Positions 33,006 to 42,771 of a DNA stretch of 64,000 nucleotides are shown in pieces. The translations under genes were made by a program, and so were the position numbers. How positions within the stretch are numbered: the stretch's first letter is position 1; each line of letters opens with the position of its first letter. This DNA comes from JAIVJG01 sp964236735 (GTDB lineage: Bacteria > Acidobacteriota > Blastocatellia > Pyrinomonadales > Pyrinomonadaceae): assembly GCA_964236735.1 (NCBI GenBank), contig CAXSFM010000002.1:62001-126000 (forward strand), in the 5' to 3' direction. The notes beneath the pieces are model-generated. The model saw nothing but the letters and a program-made list of their open reading frames with translations. It had not been told where the DNA came from and did no database searches.

Positions 33006-33596
33006 ATGCAGAATCTTGATGAGCTATTAGAAGAATGCGAGCGTTTGCACGGGCACATGTGCGCGGGGCAGTTGCTCGGCGCGCGGATGGCCGTGCTCGG
33101 TTGCCGCCTGATTGGATTGGATGACCCGCGCGGAGTTGATCGCAAAAAACTGATCGTGTGGGTCGAGATTGATCGTTGCATGACGGACGCCGTGAGCGCG
33201 GTGACGGGCGTGCGTCTCGGCAAGCGCAGTCTGAAGTATCTCGATTACGGCAAAGTCGCGGCGACGTTTTTCAACACGGAGACGAACGTGGCCGTGCGCG
33301 TCGTCGCGCTCGAAAATTCGCGCCAACTTGCGGACGCGCGCCACCCGGAAATCGAGAGTAAGAAGGAGCGGCAGTTTCTCACTTACCGCGAGGCGACGGA
33401 CGAAGAGTTGTTTAAGGTCGAGCCGGTCGGCGTCGAATACGGCGAGTTCGATCAGCCGGGACGACCGCGCACGCGCGTCCTCTGCGCGCACTGCGGAGAG
33501 GGCATCAACGACGGGCGCGAAGTCGTCAACGACGAAGGCGTGATGCTCTGTCGCCCATGCGCGCGGGGCGGATATTACACGCGGCTTTCTGCTTGA
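33006..33596 (+). CDS. FmdE-family protein with C-terminal zinc ribbon
   Basis: This 196-residue protein has the FmdE signature LHGHMCAGQLLGARMAVLG near 13, with the conserved His and Cys, followed by WVEIDRCMTDAVSAVTG and LDYGKVAATFF. A C-terminal ribbon has CAHCGEGINDG and LCRPCARGG. FmdE is named after a subunit of molybdenum formylmethanofuran dehydrogenase; in bacteria the domain occurs beside formate dehydrogenases and molybdopterin enzymes. Together with the P-loop gene upstream and tRNA-Sec about 2 kb away, a link to a selenocysteine formate dehydrogenase is attractive, but that enzyme is not in the window. Confidence 0.85.
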   Translation: MQNLDELLEECERLHGHMCAGQLLGARMAVLGCRLIGLDDPRGVDRKKLIVWVEIDRCMTDAVSAVTGVRLGKRSLKYLDYGKVAATFFNTETNVAVRVVALENSRQLADARHPEIESKKERQFLTYREATDEELFKVEPVGVEYGEFDQPGRPRTRVLCAHCGEGINDGREVVNDEGVMLCRPCARGGYYTRLSA

Positions 33597-33854
33597 TTCG
33601 CGCGCCCTCGCGTGCTGCCGTGCAGTCACGCCCGCACGCGCACGCATGGCCTTAAATTGTTGATACTGCGGGAAAAATCGTCGCTGTCGCGGCGAGCGTT
33701 TCGGCCTTCATTTGCATCTCACAGTGAAATGGAGAATAGTAAAGAGAGTTTGCGAGTCGGGCTTTAATGAGCTTGAAAGATGTCTCTGTGCGGCATGAAA
33801 TGCGAGCCGCGAAAGTTGTTTTGCAGCCACGTTACTTTTAACAAAGGAAGACTA

Positions 33855-36401
33855 ATGTCGAAGAATTTGGTCATCGTCGAATCGCCCGCCAAGGCCAAGA
33901 CGATCAATAAATATCTGGGTTCGGATTTTAAGGTGATGGCCTCCTACGGCCACATCAAAGATTTGCCGTCGAAGGGTTTGGGCGTGGATGTCGAACACGA
34001 TTTCGAGCCGACGTATGAAGTGACGGAGAAAGCGAAGCGGCACGTCACCGAACTGAAGAAGGCCGCGCGCGAAGCCGACACCATTTACCTCGCGGCTGAC
34101 CCCGACCGCGAAGGCGAAGCCATTTGCCAGCACCTCGCTGAAGAGATCGTCCCGAAGCGTCCCAAGAAGCCTTCGTATCGCGTGATGTTCAACGAGATTA
34201 CGAAACGCGCCGTGCAGGACGCCTTCAAAGAGCCGAAGGAGATCAACAAGAATCTCGTGGACGCGCAACAGGCGCGGCGCGTCCTTGACCGCCTCGTCGG
34301 CTACAAAGTCTCGCCGCTTCTGTGCAAGACGGTCGGCGGAAAGTTGAGCGCCGGTCGCGTGCAGTCCGTCGCGCTTCGCATGGTCGTCGAGCGCGAGCGA
34401 GAGATTGAGAGTTTCATCAAGACCGAGTATTGGACGATTGCCGCCAATCTCTCGTCGAAGTTGCCGCCCGCGTTCGACGCGCGGCTTCTGAAAATCGGCG
34501 AGCAGACGGTGAAAGTCGGCGGCTTCGATCAGGACGTTAAGAAAAACGAAATCATCATCGGCAAAGAAGATCAGGCGCGCGAGATTGTCGCCGAAGCGGA
34601 GCGTGAAAATTTCACCGTCTCGGAAGTGGCGACGAAGGAGCGCAAGCGCAACCCTGTGCCGCCATTCATCACGTCGAAGCTGCAACAGGAGGCTTCGCGC
34701 AAACTTGGCTTCGCCGTCAAGAAAACGATGATGCTGGCGCAGAAACTTTACGAGGGCGTAGAGGTCGGCGCGGAGGGCGCGGTCGGTCTCATCACCTACA
34801 TGCGTACAGATTCAACGCGCGTCTCCGAGACGGCGCTCGGCGAGGCGCGCGATTTTATCGGCACGCAGTACGGCGCAAATTATCTGCCGGAGAAGGCCAT
34901 CCACTATCGCTCGAAGAAGGACGCGCAGGACGCGCACGAAGCGATTCGCCCGTCCGATGTGTCGCGCACGCCGGAGTCTGTCGCGAGCTATCTCAACAAG
35001 GAAGAGTTGAAATTGTACAGGCTCATCTGGCAACGCTTCGTCGCGTCGCAGATGATGCCCGCTGTCTTCGACCAGACGACGATTGACATCGCGGCGGGAC
35101 GCTTTATGTTCCGCGCGACGGGTTCAGTCTTAAAGTTCGACGGCTTCCTCCGCGTCTATGAAGAAGGCCGCGACGAGAAGTCGGACGAGGACGAAGAGGC
35201 CGCGCGCAAGTTGCCGCTCGTGGAAAAGGGCGAGCAACTAAAACTCAACGGCGTGAAGCCGGAACAGCATTTCACAGAGCCGCCGGCGCGCTACACGGAA
35301 GCGACTTTGGTCAAGGCGCTCGAAGAAAAAAGCATCGGTCGTCCTTCGACCTACGCTTCGATTATGACGACGATTCTGGATCGCGAGTACGTCGAAAAAC
35401 TCGAAGGACGCTTTCATCCGTCCGCTCTCGGTACGACGGTCAATGATTTACTCGTCGCGAGCTTCAACGATCTCTTCAACGAATCGTACACGGCGCGGAT
35501 GGAAGGCGCGCTCGATGAAGTCGAAGAAGGAAAGATGAAGTGGACGGACGCGCTGCACGAGTTCTACGAAAAATTCGCGCGCGATTTGAAGGACGCCGAA
35601 GCGCACATGAAGGCGGCGAAGCAGCAGTCCATCCCGACCGACGAGATTTGCGAAAACTGCGGCGCAGGGATGGTCATCAAGTTCGGACGTTTCGGACAGT
35701 TCCTTGCCTGCACGAACTATCCCGAATGCCGCACGACGCGCGAAGTCGCGAAGCCGCAGAGTGCGTCGGCAAGCGCTGACGGTGGGACGGCGACGGGCGC
35801 AGCGGCGAGCAGTGGCGATAGCGCAATGGAAGAAGAGTTGTGCGAGTTGTGCGACAAGCCGATGGCTTTGAAGCGCGGACGCTTCGGGCAGTTCTTAGGC
35901 TGCACGGGTTATCCAGAGTGTCGCAACATCCGCAAGATCAGCAAGACCGGTGCGGTCGCGCCCGCGCCCGTCCCCATTGAGGGCGAGACGTGCCCGGTGG
36001 ACAGAGCGGGACTCGTCCGCAGGCACGGGCCGTATGGCGAGTTTACGTCGTGCGCGAATTATCCGAAGTGCAAATTCATCAAGCGCGAGACGATTGGCGT
36101 GGCGTGCGCGAAGCCGGGCTGCAAGGGCGAGTTCGTCGTCAAGAAATCGAAGCGCGGGAAAATTTTCTACGGCTGCTCTGAGTATCCGAAGTGCGACGCC
36201 GTCCACTGGGACAAGCCCATCGCCGAACCCTGCCCGCAATGCAGCGCGCCGTTTCTTCTTTTGAAGACGACGAAGAAAGGCACGTCGCGAATTTGCGCGA
36301 AGGAAGAATGCGGCTATCGCGAAGAGGCCGCGCTGCCCGAAGGCGTTGAAGCGCAAGCCATCGCACCGAGCAGCCGCGCCGAGCCACGCGCGTCGCGTTA
36401 A
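33855..36401 (+). CDS. topA: DNA topoisomerase I
   Basis: This type IA enzyme of 848 residues relaxes negative supercoils. The Toprim domain starts KNLVIVESPAKAKTINKYLG and has YLAADPDREGEAICQHL with the metal-binding acids. The active-site tyrosine lies in GLITYMRTDSTRVS near 315. The core ends near 590. The C-terminus then carries five successive cysteine modules (about 595-840), for example CENCGAGMVIKFGRFGQF and CELCDKPMALKRGRFGQF; the third has lost one cysteine of its first pair. The ATG at 33855 has AAAGGAAG nine bases upstream; the earlier in-frame ATG at 33780 gives an atypical extension. A T-run and the 74-base hairpin at 36415 follow. Confidence 0.97.
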   Translation: MSKNLVIVESPAKAKTINKYLGSDFKVMASYGHIKDLPSKGLGVDVEHDFEPTYEVTEKAKRHVTELKKAAREADTIYLAADPDREGEAICQHLAEEIVPKRPKKPSYRVMFNEITKRAVQDAFKEPKEINKNLVDAQQARRVLDRLVGYKVSPLLCKTVGGKLSAGRVQSVALRMVVEREREIESFIKTEYWTIAANLSSKLPPAFDARLLKIGEQTVKVGGFDQDVKKNEIIIGKEDQAREIVAEAERENFTVSEVATKERKRNPVPPFITSKLQQEASRKLGFAVKKTMMLAQKLYEGVEVGAEGAVGLITYMRTDSTRVSETALGEARDFIGTQYGANYLPEKAIHYRSKKDAQDAHEAIRPSDVSRTPESVASYLNKEELKLYRLIWQRFVASQMMPAVFDQTTIDIAAGRFMFRATGSVLKFDGFLRVYEEGRDEKSDEDEEAARKLPLVEKGEQLKLNGVKPEQHFTEPPARYTEATLVKALEEKSIGRPSTYASIMTTILDREYVEKLEGRFHPSALGTTVNDLLVASFNDLFNESYTARMEGALDEVEEGKMKWTDALHEFYEKFARDLKDAEAHMKAAKQQSIPTDEICENCGAGMVIKFGRFGQFLACTNYPECRTTREVAKPQSASASADGGTATGAAASSGDSAMEEELCELCDKPMALKRGRFGQFLGCTGYPECRNIRKISKTGAVAPAPVPIEGETCPVDRAGLVRRHGPYGEFTSCANYPKCKFIKRETIGVACAKPGCKGEFVVKKSKRGKIFYGCSEYPKCDAVHWDKPIAEPCPQCSAPFLLLKTTKKGTSRICAKEECGYREEAALPEGVEAQAIAPSSRAEPRASR

Positions 36402-36414
36402 CAGTTTTTTTTCT

Positions 36415-36488
36415 GTCAGTACCGCGAGCGGTAGCGAGTGGGTCGTGCCTGTTGAGCAGACCCGCTCGCTACCGCTCGCGGTACTGAC
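36415..36488. repeat. 74-base GC-rich hairpin, copy 1
   Basis: GTCAGTACCGCGAGCGGTAG at the left and CTACCGCTCGCGGTACTGAC at the right form a stem of about 30 bp with a short loop. It follows a run of eight T after topA. A nearly identical 74-base copy is at 55325-55398. Confidence 0.93.
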
Positions 36489-36543
36489 TTGCCACTCCCG
36501 ACGTAACTTTCAAGCTTTCACCAACTTCAGGAGAACTTCTGTC

Positions 36544-38391
36544 ATGCCACGACGCTACGCCGCCGCCGCGCTGCTGCTCTTCGCTCTGCTGTCGCCGACT
36601 CTTTTAGCCATCGCGCAACAACCGACGCCGACTCCCGCCTCGCAGACAAACGTGACGCCCGCGCTTGATGTCGTCGCGCGCATCAAGGATGAGGGCATCA
36701 ATCGCTCGCAGATTATGGAGACGCTCGACTATTTGACGAACGTCATCGGGCCGCGACTCACCGGGTCGCCCGCCTTGAAGCGCGCGAACAACTGGACGCG
36801 CGAGAGGCTGACGGGTTGGGGACTCCAGAACTCTCATCTCGAAGCGTGGGGGCCGTTCGGTCGCGGCTGGACATTGAAACGCTTTTCGGCGGAAGTCGTC
36901 GCGCCGCAGACGTTTCCTATGCTCGCTTACCCGCGCGCGTGGTCGCCGGGACTCGACGCGCCGCTCACGGCGGATGTCGTGCTCGTGGATGCCAAAAACG
37001 AAGAGGAGTTACAGAAGTACAAAGGGACTCTGCGCGGCAAGATCGTATTGACCGGCGCGCTCCGCGAATTGAAGCCGGGATTCGAGCCGGCGGCGAAGCG
37101 GCTTTCGGAAAAAGAATTGCTCGAACTCGCCGACGCGCCCGACCCGGCGACTTTGGCTGCGCGTCCGCCACGCGCGCCGCGCACGCCCGAACAAATCGCG
37201 ACAGCGAAATTCAACGACCGCAAGACGCAGTTTTATTACGATGAAGGCGCGGCTCTGCTCGTCGGCTCAAGCCCGGCGGGCGACGGCGGCATGTTGCAGT
37301 TCGTCCAATCCGCGAGCGTGCCGCAGCCCTTCGATACGCCTTTCGACAAACGCATCGGAGCATGGGACGCGCGCGCGCCGAAGTTGATTCCGCAGATCGC
37401 CGTCTCGAACGATCATTACAATCGTCTCGTGCGGATGATTCAGCAGGGCGAAAAAATCCAGTTGGCCGTCAATTTACAAGTCGAGTTCAACGACGACGAT
37501 TCCATGAGCTACAACACTGTCGCGGAGATTCCCGGCGGCGACTTGAAGGATGAAGTCGTCATGCTCGGCGGTCATCTCGACTCCTGGCACACGGCGACGG
37601 GCGCGACCGACAACGCGGCGGGCGCGTCTGTGATGATGGAAGCTATCAGAATTTTGCAGGCGCTCAAACTTCAACCGCGCCGCACCATCCGCATCGCTTT
37701 GTGGAGCGGCGAAGAGCAGGGCTTGCTCGGCTCAAGCGCTTACGTCAAAGATCACTTCGGCCCCGTGCCTGCGCCGGCGATTGCCGCAGCGACGAAGGAC
37801 GCGGCGCAGCCGGATGCGGCAGCGGCGGTGGCACAGAAGACCGGACGGACGCCGCAGAAGCGCGACGCGAGCGTGGAAGCGGCGAAGACTAAGACGCCCG
37901 TCGTCACGCCGCCAACGAACACAACAGCGAGCGTCAACGCGACTTCGCAGGCGCAGGCCACACGCTTCAAACCTGAATACGACAAGCTCAGTGTCTATTT
38001 CAATCTCGATAGCGGGACGGGCGCGGTGCGCGGAATTTATTTGCAGGGCAACGAATCCTTGCGTCCCATCTTTCGCCAGTGGCTCGAACCGTTCCGCGAA
38101 TTTCAGGTCGGCACGAACAAGTACAATGCCTCGACCATCAGCGTCGCGAACACGGGCGGCTCGGACTTTCTCTCATTCAATGCCGTTGGCCTTAACGGGT
38201 TCGACTTCATGCAGGATGAAATCGAATACGAGACACGGACGTGGCATACGAACCTCGACACCTACGACCGCATCATTCCCGAAGACGTGAAAGAGGCCGC
38301 CGTCATCGTCGCCACCTTCGCTTACAACGCGGCGATGGCGGACGAGAAATTGCCGCGCAAGCCTTTCAAAGAAACAAGGACGAGGTTCTAA
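36544..38391 (+). CDS. Secreted M28-family zinc peptidase
   Basis: This 615-residue exported aminopeptidase-type enzyme has a signal peptide (AAAALLLFALLSPTLLAIA). The middle holds a protease-associated insert (about 130-300). The M28 core supplies the zinc ligands in MLGGHLDSWHTATGATDNAAG, then IALWSGEEQGLLGS with the catalytic Glu pair, and the late His in TRTWHTNLDTYDR. An alanine-, threonine- and proline-rich linker of about 55 residues (near 420-475) interrupts the core. AGGAG lies ten bases before the ATG at 36544. It probably releases amino acids from peptides outside the inner membrane. A strong terminator lies just downstream, shared with the convergent gene. Confidence 0.93.
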   Translation: MPRRYAAAALLLFALLSPTLLAIAQQPTPTPASQTNVTPALDVVARIKDEGINRSQIMETLDYLTNVIGPRLTGSPALKRANNWTRERLTGWGLQNSHLEAWGPFGRGWTLKRFSAEVVAPQTFPMLAYPRAWSPGLDAPLTADVVLVDAKNEEELQKYKGTLRGKIVLTGALRELKPGFEPAAKRLSEKELLELADAPDPATLAARPPRAPRTPEQIATAKFNDRKTQFYYDEGAALLVGSSPAGDGGMLQFVQSASVPQPFDTPFDKRIGAWDARAPKLIPQIAVSNDHYNRLVRMIQQGEKIQLAVNLQVEFNDDDSMSYNTVAEIPGGDLKDEVVMLGGHLDSWHTATGATDNAAGASVMMEAIRILQALKLQPRRTIRIALWSGEEQGLLGSSAYVKDHFGPVPAPAIAAATKDAAQPDAAAAVAQKTGRTPQKRDASVEAAKTKTPVVTPPTNTTASVNATSQAQATRFKPEYDKLSVYFNLDSGTGAVRGIYLQGNESLRPIFRQWLEPFREFQVGTNKYNASTISVANTGGSDFLSFNAVGLNGFDFMQDEIEYETRTWHTNLDTYDRIIPEDVKEAAVIVATFAYNAAMADEKLPRKPFKETRTRF

Positions 38392-38412
38392 CCCTCACGC
38401 AGAAGTACAAAC

Positions 38413-38462
38413 GCCGCGCTGATGAACTGAAACGCAAAGTGTTTTCAGTTCATCAGCGCGGC
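38413..38462. terminator. Bidirectional terminator between convergent genes
   Basis: A perfect 20-bp stem (38413-38432 with 38443-38462; GCCGCGCTGATGAACTGAAA) with a 10-base loop lies between the M28 peptidase and the convergent DUF4214 gene, within 30 bases of both stop codons. Confidence 0.8.
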
Positions 38463-38489
38463 TTTCGCTTGTCGCGCCCGCGTCAGAGT

Positions 38490-41351
38490 TTAATTGCCGA
38501 ACCGCTTTCGGTACTCGGATGAAGCGATGAAAGCCTTGACCATCTCGGCGCGACGATAGTCGCCGTTAAATTGGTTGAGCTTCGAGAGCCAGAAGAGATA
38601 GCCGGAGATGTTGTTGTCGTCCGGCGGGTCGTAAGGATTCCGGCGTAGGTAGCCGAAGTATTCCGACAGGACGAACGCCCTGTTGAATTGCGCCCGCTTG
38701 AAGTTATCGTTTTCGACGATTTTTCTCAGCACTGTGGCGCGCGTCTCTGTGCCGCTCGTCAGCCCCGCGACGAGCGCGTCACGCTCCGACTGCGTGAGCG
38801 GAGATTCCGCGTTCCGGTTGAGCGCGCTCACGTATTCCGACGGCGTCAGTAACAGATTCTTCGACACGAAGTTTGGCGTGGAAACGAAGCGGTCGAAGTA
38901 TGCGCGCTTGTTTGCCTCCAACAATTCCGCCGCGCCCGGCTGACCGATCACGACGCCGCGCCCGATCTGCTGCGTGTCGGAGAGAAACTCGCTCAACGTG
39001 ATGGGAAAAGGATAAATCTGGAAAAAACCGTTCGCCGCCTGATGAGTCAGGTAGGCGGTATAACCCGTCTCCTGAAATTCGATGGAGAGGAAGAAGGCCG
39101 CGCTCGTGTCTATGCGTTTGACCTCGCGGCATTGCGCGTCCGCGCCGCACGACTCGATGTTGTTCGTCCAGAAGGCGAGACCGGCGGCGTCCGGCTCGCG
39201 GTTGAGAAAGTCGTGATATTGCTGGCGGACGAAAGTTACGGTGTCGTCAAGCGGGTTCGACGCGGGCGCACCCGCGTCTTCGTCGTCCTGTATGAAGAGC
39301 ATGGCGGTGCGTTGCGCGCCGAGGTTGAAGTTGCTCGTCGGATTGCTCAAAGTGAGCAAAGCGATTTCGCCTCCCTGACCCGCCAGCTTCTCGTCGTAAA
39401 AGTCTTCGTTGATGAGAACGTCGAAGCTCGCAGTGGTCTGGCCGGCGGCGAACAGGAGCGTGCCCGACGTGGACTCGTAGTCGCTGCGGCTCGAAGCGGG
39501 ATTGATGCCGCCCGTGTCGCTCGTCGCGTAGTCCACGCTCGCCTCGTTCGAGGTGTCGCCGGTGCGCGTGACGGTGATGTGCGCGGCGGCGTTGTCTTCG
39601 ACGACGTTGAAGGTATCCGCGCTGAACTGGAATGTGCCCGACGGCGCGACGGCGATGTCGCGTAGATGTTCGACCGGACTCGCTCCGACAGCGCCGACTT
39701 CGGTGCTCGCGTTGCCGCGTTTGACGTTGAAGGTTGAGAGGCGCGAGAAGCCATCATCCATCGAGTTAGTCGTCAAGTAAGCCGTCCCGTCCGAGCCGTG
39801 CGCGATGTCGAAGCCGACTTCGTCAACGGGGAGGCCGACGCCGACGGACATCTGCGTAAAGAGTTGGCCTCTGACCGGCGAGACGAGAACGCCGCCCGTT
39901 GATCCCTGCCTGACAAGCCACGTTCCAGACCCCGCGAAATCACGGTCAATGTCATAGAGCGTCGTCATCGTCGCGCCCGCGTAGTTGTCGCTGAAGGCGG
40001 AGGCGACGATGTGCGGGTCGCGACCGGCGCGCGTGTCGTTCGTCGCGTAGGCGAGCGAAGTGTCAACGCGCGTCGAGAGATTTCCGTCGGGGTCAACGGC
40101 TAAGTTCTGGTCGGATTCGGTGACGATGCGGAGCGCGCGCGCCGAGTCGGACGGCAGAGGGCTGAAGTCGAAGCCCGCGTCGCCGACAAGCGCAGGGATG
40201 CTGAAATTAACTGAAGCGGGAACGGGCGTCGTCGCGCCGTTCGTCGTGTTGATGATGTAAATGTGGCTGCTCTGCGGCGTCCCGCCTGCGGTCGTGCGTC
40301 CGAGACCGTAGAGTTGGCCGTTCGTCGGGCGGAAATCAAGCTCGTAAATTTGTTCGCCCGCGAGCAGGCCAGTGATGGGGGCGCGGCTGTCAATCGTCTC
40401 CGGGTTCGCGCTGCTGAACTTGAGCAGTTCGTTCGCATTGTTGACGGCATAGAGCATTGACGACGGCGGCATGACGGCGATGTCCGTGACGATGCCGGGT
40501 TGCCCGCCGATGTCGCCGACGAGCGTGGCTGCGCCCGTGATGAGGTTGATCGTGTAGAACTGCGTGCGCGTGATGTTGACGCTGTTCGTCTTCATCGAGA
40601 CATAGCCGATGCCGCTCAAGGGCGCGATGTCGAAGCCGATGTCTTGCGTGACCTGCGCGCCTGTGTCTGTGCCGATGAGTGCGCCGATGGTGTGCGCCTG
40701 CCCGCCGTTCGCGGGAGCGATGCTGACGAGGAAGGGAACTTTCAAGGCGTTGCTGCGATGGATGCCGTAGAGTTGCGTGACGGTCGCGCCCGCGAAGTTG
40801 TTCGTGTAGGCGAGGCCGTAGAGGCTCAACGTCGAGAATGAATTGGCGTCGCCGGTCGCGAACTGCGCGGGCGTCTCGGCGCTGGCATTGCCGCCGAGCG
40901 ACACGTCTGGATTAAAGAGAAAATTCTGTCGCGCTGCTGTCTCGTCGCTGACGACACGCAGGCGGTCGAGCGTGGGGTCGAAGCCGGAGCCGACCGCCGG
41001 CCCATTGAGCGTAGGTGCGTTTGCTGTCCCGTTGCCGACGACGCGCGTCGCAACTCTCGTCTGCGGATTGATGATGTAGAGACGGCTGCTCGCGCTGAGG
41101 CCGTAGAGTTGTCCGGTCGCAGGGCGAAAATCAAGCGCGATAATTCTCTCGCCGGACGGCAAGCCTGTAATGTCGCCGCTATTGCTGATGACGCCGGGCG
41201 TGGCGCTATCGAAGACGATGAGCCGGTTGATGTCCGCCAAGCCGACGATTGGCACGGCACGCGCCGACGCGGGTATGACGAGCAATAAGATGAGCAGGAC
41301 GAGAGCGCGTCTCATCCATCTTAGTTGTATCTGCGAGGAGGTGTTCATCAT
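38490..41351 (-). CDS. Secreted DUF4394 / Calx-beta / DUF4214 protein
   Basis: A 953-residue exported protein. After a signal peptide (ALVLLILLLVIPASARA) two DUF4394 beta-propeller-like repeats follow (about 30-290 and 295-560), each with LDFRPATGQLYGL or LDFRPTNGQLYGL and FDxxPxxDxxRxVxE motifs. A Calx-beta domain spans about 565-680 (FNVVEDNAAAHITVTRTGD). The C-terminus, about 690-950, is DUF4214, with YHDFLNREPDAAGLAFWTNNI and a second FGYLRRNPYDPPDDNN repeat. The region has several cysteines. This combination is a hallmark of large secreted proteins in Acidobacteriota and may be involved in surface adhesion. AAGGAG precedes the paired ATG codons at 41351 and 41348. Confidence 0.92.
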   Translation of the reverse strand: MMNTSSQIQLRWMRRALVLLILLLVIPASARAVPIVGLADINRLIVFDSATPGVISNSGDITGLPSGERIIALDFRPATGQLYGLSASSRLYIINPQTRVATRVVGNGTANAPTLNGPAVGSGFDPTLDRLRVVSDETAARQNFLFNPDVSLGGNASAETPAQFATGDANSFSTLSLYGLAYTNNFAGATVTQLYGIHRSNALKVPFLVSIAPANGGQAHTIGALIGTDTGAQVTQDIGFDIAPLSGIGYVSMKTNSVNITRTQFYTINLITGAATLVGDIGGQPGIVTDIAVMPPSSMLYAVNNANELLKFSSANPETIDSRAPITGLLAGEQIYELDFRPTNGQLYGLGRTTAGGTPQSSHIYIINTTNGATTPVPASVNFSIPALVGDAGFDFSPLPSDSARALRIVTESDQNLAVDPDGNLSTRVDTSLAYATNDTRAGRDPHIVASAFSDNYAGATMTTLYDIDRDFAGSGTWLVRQGSTGGVLVSPVRGQLFTQMSVGVGLPVDEVGFDIAHGSDGTAYLTTNSMDDGFSRLSTFNVKRGNASTEVGAVGASPVEHLRDIAVAPSGTFQFSADTFNVVEDNAAAHITVTRTGDTSNEASVDYATSDTGGINPASSRSDYESTSGTLLFAAGQTTASFDVLINEDFYDEKLAGQGGEIALLTLSNPTSNFNLGAQRTAMLFIQDDEDAGAPASNPLDDTVTFVRQQYHDFLNREPDAAGLAFWTNNIESCGADAQCREVKRIDTSAAFFLSIEFQETGYTAYLTHQAANGFFQIYPFPITLSEFLSDTQQIGRGVVIGQPGAAELLEANKRAYFDRFVSTPNFVSKNLLLTPSEYVSALNRNAESPLTQSERDALVAGLTSGTETRATVLRKIVENDNFKRAQFNRAFVLSEYFGYLRRNPYDPPDDNNISGYLFWLSKLNQFNGDYRRAEMVKAFIASSEYRKRFGN

Positions 41352-41365
41352 CCGTACTCCTTAAA

Positions 41366-42625
41366 TTATTTGCCCGACATGACGTAATTCATCAGGTAGC
41401 GGCGTAACTTATCGCGGTTGGCTTTGCGGTAGGCGTCGTAGTCTTGCGCGATGCCTTCATCGGCGCGTGCGAAGAGAATGTAGGCTTCGAGCAAGCCTTC
41501 GTCATTGAGCTTCAAGAGTGTGGCGAGTGCGGGATCGAGTCGCTTAATCTTTCCTTCCTTCGTCTGTTGATTGACGAGTTCCGCAACTCCGCGAAAGGCG
41601 CTCGCCTCTTCGCGCAAACTGTGACGATATGTCTTTTCGTCGGGGTATGCTTTCTTGAAGTTGGCATAGTCGCTCGTTGTCCAGGCGGCGCGGGAGATGC
41701 CGTAGAATATCCATGCAGACGTGCCATCGTCTGTCTTCTCAAGCGACTTCGGATCAATCGTGATCGTCATCTTGTTATCTTTCATCGGCGAGACGCTGGC
41801 CTGCGGCTCAATCTTCGGATGCGAGAGTTGAATCTTGTAGCGATCCGCCCATTGCGTCAGCCCGACCCAGGACGAGCGCGTGTAAGGCTCGGCCACGACC
41901 GCATCCACGAACTTAACGCGCGACTCATCCCGCTTGTCCTGCCCCATCATCAGCGCGTCGCCCCAGTAGCGATAGGCCGTCTCACGGTCGGGGTTGATGG
42001 CGATGGCTTTAGCGAACCACTCGCCGGACTTGTCCGGCTGGTTCAACTTGAAATACATATCGCCGGCGAAGAGCGCCGCTTCGTATAGATGAGGATCTGC
42101 ATTCAAAGCGCGCTCGTAGGCTGAAGCCGCCTTCTGGAGATCGCCATGCGCGAAGGAGGCTTCGGCTTCCTGCATCGCATGATCGGCCTCTTTGTTCTCC
42201 GAGAAGGTGGGCTTGCCGCCGCTCATGCCACCACTCCCGACGACTTCAAGCGCTCCCTGTAAAAGATTGCTGTTGTCGCCGAGTTCTTTGGCGTGTAAGA
42301 GCGCCACGCGCGCGCGGTCAATCATCTTCTGTCGTGACTTCTCGTCTTTGATAGCCCGCGTCGCGACGATCAGCGAAAAGCCGTATGCTTCAAACACCGC
42401 CGCGTCGTCAGGATGTGAGGCAGCAAGTTTCTCCAACAGCGGTAGAGCCTCTGTGAATTTGCTCTCTTGGAACAACTGAAGGGCGCGTGCGCGGTCGGCG
42501 TCGTCCGCCGTCTGCACTGCTGCTGCGGTCGCGCGCAAAGGTGCGGCGTGCGCGAGCGTGAGTGATGCGAGCAGGCATAAGATGAAAAGAGTGAAACGCG
42601 GCGTGGCAAGTTTTTGTGTGTGCAT
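41366..42625 (-). CDS. Exported TPR protein, 419 aa
   Basis: MHTQKLATPRFTLFILCLLASLTLAHA is a signal peptide, presumably cut near residue 27. Tetratricopeptide motifs follow in two groups (about 45-85 and 150-235), including ALQLFQESKFTEALPLLEKL and YFKLNQPDKSGEWFAKAI. The C-terminal 180 residues lack recognisable repeats and are charged and helical. It ends 14 bases before the start of the DUF4214 gene in the same direction, so the two are likely one transcript. The TPR protein may help export or assemble the large secreted partner, which is an inference from linkage only. Confidence 0.8.
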   Translation of the reverse strand: MHTQKLATPRFTLFILCLLASLTLAHAAPLRATAAAVQTADDADRARALQLFQESKFTEALPLLEKLAASHPDDAAVFEAYGFSLIVATRAIKDEKSRQKMIDRARVALLHAKELGDNSNLLQGALEVVGSGGMSGGKPTFSENKEADHAMQEAEASFAHGDLQKAASAYERALNADPHLYEAALFAGDMYFKLNQPDKSGEWFAKAIAINPDRETAYRYWGDALMMGQDKRDESRVKFVDAVVAEPYTRSSWVGLTQWADRYKIQLSHPKIEPQASVSPMKDNKMTITIDPKSLEKTDDGTSAWIFYGISRAAWTTSDYANFKKAYPDEKTYRHSLREEASAFRGVAELVNQQTKEGKIKRLDPALATLLKLNDEGLLEAYILFARADEGIAQDYDAYRKANRDKLRRYLMNYVMSGK

Positions 42626-42771
42626 GAAGTGTCCTTAATTTAAGAGAGATAAGGTTCGGGAGACGAACGCCGAGCATGTCGTGCAGTCTAAATCCTGTCT
42701 GTTGCTCTGTAAAGTAAAAACATTTGTGAGGCGCGGGATAACTTAAACAGGCAGTATGCGAGTCGTTGTCG

